Part shown: positions 59,340 through 64,000 of the stretch, in pieces
Position numbering within the stretch: position 1 is the stretch's first letter
How the letters are laid out: each line of letters starts with the position of its first letter
Source: Glycomyces salinus
GTDB lineage: Bacteria > Actinomycetota > Actinomycetes > Mycobacteriales > Micromonosporaceae
Length of the DNA stretch: 64,000 nt
NCBI RefSeq assembly: GCF_016428645.1
Contig: NZ_JAELXW010000003.1
Span: 124,001 to 188,000 of the forward strand
Reading direction: 5' to 3'
Position numbers and translations under genes: made by a program
The notes under the pieces: generated by a model
Told to the model about the DNA's origin: nothing
Seen by the model: only the letters and a program-made list of their open reading frames with translations
Database searches by the model: none

Positions 59340-60344
59340 GTGGACGCCAACCTCATAGCCGCGATCGGGGTGATCGCGGCGGCACTGCTGTTCGCCTTCA
59401 CCAACGGGTTCCACGACTCGGCGAACGCGATCGCCACCTCCATCTCCACCCGGGCCCTCAAACCCCGCACCGCCCTGGCCATGGCCGCGATCGGCAACTT
59501 CGTCGGCGCCTACCTCGGCGGCGAGGTCGCCTCGACGGTCGCCAAGGGCCTGGTCGACCTCCCCGTCAGCCAGGACGGCCTCATCATGGTGCTCGCCGGC
59601 GTCCTGGGTTCCATCGGCTGGAACTACCTCGCCTGGTACTTCGGCTGGCCCATCTCGGCCTCCCACTCCCTCCTGGGCGGCGTCGTCGGCGCCACCCTCG
59701 CCGGTGTCGGAAGCGCGGGCGTCATCTGGTCCGGCCTGCTCACCAAGGTCGCCCTCCCCACCGTCGTCTCCCCGCTCGTGGGCTTCGGCATCGGGTTCCT
59801 GGTGATGCTCGGCGTCTACTGGGTCTTCCGCAAGGGACGCCCCGACAAGCTCAACCGCGGCTTCCGCCACGCCCAGTCCGTCTCGGCCGCGGCCATGGCC
59901 GTCGGCCACGGCATGCAGGACGCGGCCAAGACCATCGGCATCATCGTGCTGGCCCTCTACGTCGGCGGCTACCAGGAAGAGGCCACGCACATCGACTGGT
60001 GGGTCTACATCGTCGCGGCCCTCGCGCTCGCCCTCGGCACCTACCAGGGCGGCTGGCGCATCATCAAGACCCTGGGCCGCAGGATCATCGACCTGCATCC
60101 GCCCCAGGGCTTCGCGGCCGAGACCGTGGCCAGTGCGGTGCTGTTCGGCAACACCATCATCGGCGCGCCGATCTCGACCACGCACATCATCACCTCCGCG
60201 ATCATGGGCGTCGGCTCGACCGGCGGGAAGCGGGCCGTCCGCTGGGGCGTGGCCCGGAACATCGTCATGGCCTGGATCCTGACCTTCCCGACCGCCGCGC
60301 TGGCGGGCGCGATCCTGTACTTCCCGATCACCTGGATCTTCTAG
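59340..60344 (+). CDS. Pit-family low-affinity phosphate transporter
   Basis: The product has 334 residues from GTG 59340. Signatures are AFTNGFHDSANAIATSISTRAL near the N-terminus and NTIIGAPISTTHIITSAIMGVGS near the C-terminus, the two inverted PiT repeats (GxxNDxxN-like and the P-x-S-x-T/S-H). GHGMQDAAKTIGI is a further conserved block. About ten membrane helices. It moves phosphate, probably with H+ or metal, across the cytoplasmic membrane. Shorter than E. coli PitA (499), like other actinobacterial/PitH members. Preceded by DUF47 and putative PHO boxes. Confidence 0.92.
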   Translation: MDANLIAAIGVIAAALLFAFTNGFHDSANAIATSISTRALKPRTALAMAAIGNFVGAYLGGEVASTVAKGLVDLPVSQDGLIMVLAGVLGSIGWNYLAWYFGWPISASHSLLGGVVGATLAGVGSAGVIWSGLLTKVALPTVVSPLVGFGIGFLVMLGVYWVFRKGRPDKLNRGFRHAQSVSAAAMAVGHGMQDAAKTIGIIVLALYVGGYQEEATHIDWWVYIVAALALALGTYQGGWRIIKTLGRRIIDLHPPQGFAAETVASAVLFGNTIIGAPISTTHIITSAIMGVGSTGGKRAVRWGVARNIVMAWILTFPTAALAGAILYFPITWIF

Positions 60345-60394
60345 ATTCACGCGTTGCCCTGGGCCTGGCCTCGCGATTCGGATAGCGTGGGACT

Positions 60395-61129
60395 ATGTCC
60401 ATCCAGCGCTACGGGAAGTGGGACTTCCGGGCGGTCGACCACGACACGGCCGCTCGGGCGCGCGCCCGGCTCAAGGTCCAGGGCGCGCCCGCCGAGCCCG
60501 AGCGGGCCGCCGCCGTGGTCCTGCTGCGGGAGGCGCCGCTGCGGGTGTTCCTGCTGCGCCACACCGCCAAGGAGCCCTTCGGGGTCGGGGACGGCGGCCC
60601 GGCGCCCGGCCTCGCCGAGCACTGGACCGGCGCCGAGCCGGAGGCCGATCGGAAGGGCCGGCCGAGCCGGTACGGCTTCCCTGGCGGGCGGCACAAGCCC
60701 GACGACCCCGACGTCGCGATGACCGCCGTGCGGGAGGTCGAGGAGGAGACCGGCGCGATGGTGGCGCTCCAGCGGGCCTGGTCCCGCTGGGTCACGCCCG
60801 AGTACGAGCCGGTCCGCTTCGACTCGTGGGTCTACGTGGCCACCCTCGCCGAGGGCTTCCAGCCGCGCATCCGCGTCCGCGAACCGGAGTACGCCACCTG
60901 GGTCGGTCCCGAGCAGGCCGTCTGCCAGTACGGCGGCCAGATGTCGGTGCCGGAGGCTACGACCCTGGCCGAACTGGCGCGCTACTCCACGGTCGGGGAG
61001 GTCTTCGCCGCCGCCGAGCAGCGCGACATGACCCCGATCCTGCCGCGGCTGGTCTCGGTCGGCGGGCGGGACCGCCTGGTGCTGCCGGACGAGGAGGGCT
61101 ACCCGCCGGCGGCCCTCGAACGCGTCTAG
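60395..61129 (+). CDS. Nudix hydrolase (variant Nudix box)
   Basis: The product has 244 residues. The Nudix region is FPGGRHKPDDPDVAMTAVREVEEETGAMV. The R-E-V-x-E-E-x-G core is intact, while the residue that is normally the upstream conserved Glu is not at the expected spacing; the segment between GG and REV is shorter than in CoA-pyrophosphatase-type members. A long insertion follows PFGVGDGGPAPGL before the box. The C-terminal region (YGGQMSVPEATTLAELA...MTPILPRLVSVGGRDRLVLP) resembles mammalian NUDT-like tails in some actinobacterial proteins. The substrate is unknown. It shares a CTAG stop with mshD. Confidence 0.8.
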   Translation: MSIQRYGKWDFRAVDHDTAARARARLKVQGAPAEPERAAAVVLLREAPLRVFLLRHTAKEPFGVGDGGPAPGLAEHWTGAEPEADRKGRPSRYGFPGGRHKPDDPDVAMTAVREVEEETGAMVALQRAWSRWVTPEYEPVRFDSWVYVATLAEGFQPRIRVREPEYATWVGPEQAVCQYGGQMSVPEATTLAELARYSTVGEVFAAAEQRDMTPILPRLVSVGGRDRLVLPDEEGYPPAALERV

Positions 61130-62067
61130 AGCGGCTTGCCCCACTGGACGTCGGAGCGGACGATCTCGAAGCCCTGTGATCGGTACAGGCCCACCGCGCG
61201 GGCGTTCGACTCGTCGGCGTACAGGTCCACCTGCCGGATGCCGTGCGCGGCCATGTGCGCCAGCCCGACGAGCGTGAGCGCCTTGCCGAGCCCGGTCCCC
61301 TGGGCGCGCGGGTCGACGCCGAGTACGTAGACCTCCCCGACGCCGCCTTCGACCTTCGTCCAGTGGAAGCCGAGCATGCCCGCCTCGTCGCGGGCGACCA
61401 GCAGCCCCTCGGGGTCGAACCACCGCTCGGCGATGCGGTCCCCCAGGTCCTCGAGGGTCCAGCGGCCCTGCTCGGGGTGGTCGGCGAAGGCCGCGGAGTT
61501 GACCCGCAGCCACTCGTCCTCGTCGCGCCCGACCTCGAAGGGCCGCAACGAGACACCTTCGGGCAGCCGCACCGCCGGCCCGTCCCCGGTCGGCCAGTTC
61601 CCCGGCAAACCGTCCGGCCAGGCCCGGGGCCATTCGAATCCCTCCAGGCCCCGGCTCAGTTGGAAGAGCACCCGGTCGCGCTCGAAACCCTCGGCCCCGG
61701 CCAGTGCCGCGGCCGCGTCCAGGTCCCCGTGCGCCCAGACCAGAAGCCGGGACACCTTGGGCCCGAGCGAGTCGACCACCGAGCGGACCAGGCCGGTGCC
61801 GAGACCGCGCCGCCGGTGCTCCGGGTCGACCGCCAACTCCGCGGAAGCGGTCGAACCGGACACCTCCACTTGGGCGTAGCCGACCACGTCCATGTCGCTG
61901 TCTTCTTGCCGCGCAACGAAATGAGTTCTTCCCGGGGCGGGGGGTCTGGAGAGGGCGAGAGTCGTCTGCTCGTTGAACGGACCGATGCCGTCGGCCTCGG
62001 CGCATCGATGAGCCAGCGTAACGATTTTGTGAACTTCCCGACCCGGAAGTGAAGCATGTTGCGACAT
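61126..62067 (-). CDS. mshD: Mycothiol synthase MshD
   Basis: The product has 313 residues from ATG 62067. It carries two GNAT acetyltransferase domains. The first has ELAVDPEHRRRGLGTGLVRSVVD (acetyl-CoA loop, about 77-99) and the second has VLGVDPRAQGTGLGKALTLVGLAHM (about 245-268), followed by LYADESNARAVGLYRSQGFEIV. This double-GNAT organisation with an N-terminal short domain is the MshD layout. It acetylates Cys-GlcN-Ins to mycothiol, the main low-molecular-weight thiol of actinobacteria. It is a good lineage marker for this window. Confidence 0.9.
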   Translation of the reverse strand: MSQHASLPGREVHKIVTLAHRCAEADGIGPFNEQTTLALSRPPAPGRTHFVARQEDSDMDVVGYAQVEVSGSTASAELAVDPEHRRRGLGTGLVRSVVDSLGPKVSRLLVWAHGDLDAAAALAGAEGFERDRVLFQLSRGLEGFEWPRAWPDGLPGNWPTGDGPAVRLPEGVSLRPFEVGRDEDEWLRVNSAAFADHPEQGRWTLEDLGDRIAERWFDPEGLLVARDEAGMLGFHWTKVEGGVGEVYVLGVDPRAQGTGLGKALTLVGLAHMAAHGIRQVDLYADESNARAVGLYRSQGFEIVRSDVQWGKPL

Positions 62068-62084
62068 TCAGCTAACCTATACCT

Positions 62085-62119
62085 GGACTCAGCACCGTGC
62101 CGGGGTGCTGAGTCCTTTT
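62085..62119 (+). terminator. Intrinsic-terminator-like hairpin with T-run
   Basis: GGACTCAGCACC (62085-62096) pairs perfectly with 62104-62115 around a seven-base loop and is followed by TTTT on the plus strand. No plus-strand gene lies directly upstream, as mshD and the tRNA are both on the minus strand. It may end a small plus-strand transcript or insulate mshD from antisense transcription. Confidence 0.65.
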
Positions 62120-62168
62120 ACGTTCCCGGGCGGGCGCCGCAGACGCGCCCCACTCCCGGTGGTCGAAG

Positions 62169-62261
62169 TGGCGGAGAGGGTGGGATTCGAACCCACGAGA
62201 CCGGGGCTACCGGCCTGGCGGTTTTCAAGACCGCTGCACTAGTCCACTATGCGACCCCTCC
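62169..62261 (-). tRNA. tRNA-Ser (anticodon TGA), CCA encoded
   Basis: From 62261 leftwards, the acceptor GGAGGGG pairs with CCTCTCC (62073... matched at 62173-62179, one G-T pair), followed by discriminator G and encoded CCA (62169-62171). The anticodon loop is CTTGAAA with anticodon TGA between GCGGT/ACCGC stems. A long variable arm and the T-arm GGGTTCGAATCCC are typical of serine tRNA. Confidence 0.95.
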
Positions 62262-62300
62262 GTGCCCCGCAGGGCAACAGCAAATCTACCAAACGGACAC

Positions 62301-63137
62301 TCAGTGCTGCGCGCTCTGCACGCAGCACGTGGCGCAGGTTCCGCATCCGTCTATGGTGAACGCCAGACAGCAGGTGTGCCGCCGGTAGACCAGGCGGCCG
62401 TCCTCGTCGGTGGAGACGTCCACCAGATCGGCGACGTCGAACGCCTCCAGCAGGGTCTTGGCGGTGGCCTCTGGCGCGTCGCGGCCCGCGCACGAGCAGG
62501 TGGCGACCGCGTAGGCGATCCCCGAGGCCAGCGATCCCAGCAGGGTGCGGCGGCCCACCCGGGCCCGGCCGCGCACTGCCTCCAGGACGCCGTCCAGGTG
62601 CCGGTCGAACAGCGACTCGCGCGTCCGCTCCAGCATCGCGGCCTCGCCGGGCACCGTCTCGAAGCCCGGGGAACCGGCCAGGGGGTCGTCTCCCAGCACC
62701 AGGAAGCGCGGCCGCAGCCCGCGGCCGGAGAACATCGGCTCGCCCTCGGCGGCGATGGTGAACTGGAAGTCCTCGGCCTCCAGGACCGGGACGCGCCGCG
62801 CCGCGACGTAGCCGAGCACGGCCGGGACGATCGCCCAATAGCAGTACGTCTTCCACGCCAGCGCGGACGAGGCGTGCTCGGAGCCGCCCCACAGCTGCGC
62901 CGAGTCGGCCAGGAGCTCGCCGGTGCGGGAGCCGTCGGCCAGTTCCGAGCCGCGCAGACGGATGCCCTCGGGGGAGGGCGCTCCGGTGAGCCAGTGGCGC
63001 AGGCCCCGCAGCGGGTGCGGGCCGTGGACGCGCTCGATGCGGGCGGCCGCGCGCCGCAGCGGCGCGAGCGGATCAGAGGCTGATGCGGGGTGTGCGCGCA
63101 GGTCAGGGCGCTGAAGATCGACGGCGGTGGCGCTCAC
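62301..63137 (-). CDS. FhuF-like [2Fe-2S] siderophore-iron reductase
   Basis: The product has 278 residues from GTG 63137. The C-terminus is RRHTCCLAFTIDGCGTCATCCVQSAQH: the C-C-x(8-10)-C-x2-C arrangement binds the [2Fe-2S] cluster of FhuF-type ferric-siderophore reductases. The upstream part is helical (WKTYCYWAIVPAVLGYVAARRVPVL) as in that family. It should reduce ferric iron from siderophores in the cytosol. GTG overlaps the stop of a short leader ORF, and an IdeR-type iron box lies about 50 bases further upstream, so it is expected to be induced by iron limitation. Confidence 0.85.
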   Translation of the reverse strand: MSATAVDLQRPDLRAHPASASDPLAPLRRAAARIERVHGPHPLRGLRHWLTGAPSPEGIRLRGSELADGSRTGELLADSAQLWGGSEHASSALAWKTYCYWAIVPAVLGYVAARRVPVLEAEDFQFTIAAEGEPMFSGRGLRPRFLVLGDDPLAGSPGFETVPGEAAMLERTRESLFDRHLDGVLEAVRGRARVGRRTLLGSLASGIAYAVATCSCAGRDAPEATAKTLLEAFDVADLVDVSTDEDGRLVYRRHTCCLAFTIDGCGTCATCCVQSAQH

Positions 63138-63169
63138 GACGTGGCGCCCTCCACTCGTGCGACGCTCAT
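63134..63169 (-). CDS. Short leader ORF (11 residues) coupled to the reductase gene
   Basis: ATG 63169 has GGAGGGG about six bases before it and encodes MSVARVEGATS, ending in a TGA that overlaps the GTG of the reductase (GTGA). The reductase GTG itself has no separate binding site, so the leader may deliver ribosomes to it. A wrong start for the reductase is the alternative. Confidence 0.5.
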   Translation of the reverse strand: MSVARVEGATS

Positions 63170-63186
63170 CGGCGACCCCTCCAAGG

Positions 63187-63205
63187 TTAGGCTGGGCTAA
63201 CCTTA
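63187..63205. promoter_or_regulatory. IdeR/DmdR-type iron box
   Basis: TTAGGCTGGGCTAACCTTA matches the 19-base actinobacterial iron-box consensus at 16 of 19 positions. A wider dyad, AAGGTTAG-N6-CTAACCTT, spans 63183-63204. It lies upstream of the FhuF-like gene and would repress it when iron is plentiful. Confidence 0.85.
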
Positions 63206-63427
63206 CCTGAATCGGATCGCGAAGTGTCAAGGAGCTGACAGACAGGGCGCGGCGACAGTGGGTGAAAAAGCGAGGTGCCGCGATTGGTGAGCGTCGCCGA
63301 GTGGGATGGGTTTCACAGCACCCCGCCTTCTCTGCATCGATTCTGCGCTCGAATCGCGACGCAGCGTCGCACACGAAGTGCGACCGGCGGTGCGTTTTCC
63401 GATCCGCCTCTGGCAGGCTAGACCGCT

Positions 63428-64000
63428 ATGGCGAACCACTCCGAGGTCCGGCCCGCGTTCCCCGCCCGGACCATCCGCCGCGAGATCCTCATCGTCCTGG
63501 CGCTGTCGCTGGGCGCCTCGGCGATCTGGTCCGTGGTCAGCTTCCTCGCCGTCCTCACCGAGCCCGGCGGGCTCTCAGACGCCTCGGTGGCCATGAACAG
63601 CGCCCGCGCCGAGGCCGAACGCCCCTGGCTCGACCTGAGCCGGCAGCTGATCAGCCTCGCCCTGGCCCTCGCCCCGGTCGCGCTGGCACTGCACCTGCTG
63701 GCGCTCGACCGCGGCAGGCCGTTCGGCCTCATCGGCCTCGACGCCCGCCGCCCGGTCTTCGACCTGACCCGGGGCGCGGCCCTGGCCGCGGTCATCGGCA
63801 TCCCCGGCCTGGGCCTCTACCTCGCCGCCCGCGGACTCGGCGTCAACGTCGACATCGCCGCGGCGAGCCTCAACGACGTCTGGTGGGCCGTCCCGGTCCT
63901 CCTGCTCTCGGCGGCCAAGAACGCGCTGCTGGAGGAGATCGTCGGCGTCGGCTACCTGATCACCCGCCTCAAGCAGCTCGCCTGGAGCCCGGCCGCGATC
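63428..64000 (+). CDS. CPBP intramembrane protease family protein (N-terminal part, cut by window edge)
   Basis: ATG 63428 opens a frame that runs off the window after 191 codons. Hydrophobic segments are IVLALSLGASAIWSVVSFLAVL, LISLALALAPVALALHLLAL, GAALAAVIGIPGLGLYLAARG and VWWAVPVLLLSAAKNALLEEIVGVGYLITRL. The EE in ALLEEIVGVGY followed by R is the first catalytic motif (E-E-x-x-x-R type) of CPBP/Abi proteases. The remaining motifs lie outside. Substrate unknown. Confidence 0.8.
   Translation, partial: MANHSEVRPAFPARTIRREILIVLALSLGASAIWSVVSFLAVLTEPGGLSDASVAMNSARAEAERPWLDLSRQLISLALALAPVALALHLLALDRGRPFGLIGLDARRPVFDLTRGAALAAVIGIPGLGLYLAARGLGVNVDIAAASLNDVWWAVPVLLLSAAKNALLEEIVGVGYLITRLKQLAWSPAAI

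Overview
The window is high-GC DNA with short intergenic gaps, many stop/start overlaps and frequent GTG/TTG starts. It comes from an actinobacterium. The evidence is a mycothiol synthase (mshD), an HspR-type HAIR operator in front of clpB, an IdeR/DmdR-type iron box, PhoP-like 11-bp direct repeats, and several WXG100/EspC-like type VII secretion substrates. Mycolate-type genes are not seen. The gene mix would fit Glycomycetaceae or Micromonosporales, but the genus is a guess.

Layout. 1-8.8 kb: a cluster of type VII-like exported proteins. It holds a helical protein cut by the window edge, a lipoprotein, a WXG/Gly-rich protein, two PEGA-like membrane proteins, an EspC-like/WXG pair and two YbaB-family proteins. 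8.8-13.1 kb: an oxidoreductase, a CopC protein and a molybdenum cofactor operon (moaC-mog-moeA-moaE). 13.1-15.6 kb: a tandem-duplicated TetR regulator facing a 71-residue protein across a mirrored operator, then two small membrane proteins. 16.5-27.6 kb: a divergent module with a coiled-coil membrane protein and an FtsK-like ATPase on one side, and a YqiJ/NfeD-like protein, a flotillin and a 1636-residue AAA ATPase on the other. 27.5-31.3 kb: a ClC transporter, a BRCT-like protein with an acidic tail, and small genes. 31.6-33.3 kb: an odd block with a reading frame split by TAA and a large inverted repeat. 33.5-37.4 kb: a second copy of the three-gene cassette from the left edge. 37.5-41.2 kb: clpB under a HAIR site, and a BASS transporter. 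41.3-46.4 kb: three exported proteins and an XRE-NACHT-transmembrane STAND ATPase. 47-58.5 kb: small conserved genes, tRNA-Arg, an AlkZ-like winged-helix protein, a DUF885-tyrA-groES-like operon, an AI-2E family permease and a DinG-type helicase. 58.5-64 kb: a DUF47-pit phosphate transport operon behind PhoP-like repeats, a Nudix protein, mshD, tRNA-Ser, an iron-regulated FhuF-like reductase, and the start of a CPBP protease.

The least ordinary parts are four. First, the duplicated cassette (1-2673 and 33551-36251), whose large members share an N-terminal CxxGxC block, a WXG motif and a C-terminal TWLTE..DVWG..DPY signature, with no secretion machine nearby. Second, the FtsK/flotillin/giant-AAA module. 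Third, the double TetR with its mirrored double operator. Fourth, the 32-33 kb block. All functional assignments come from reading the sequence, without database searches.
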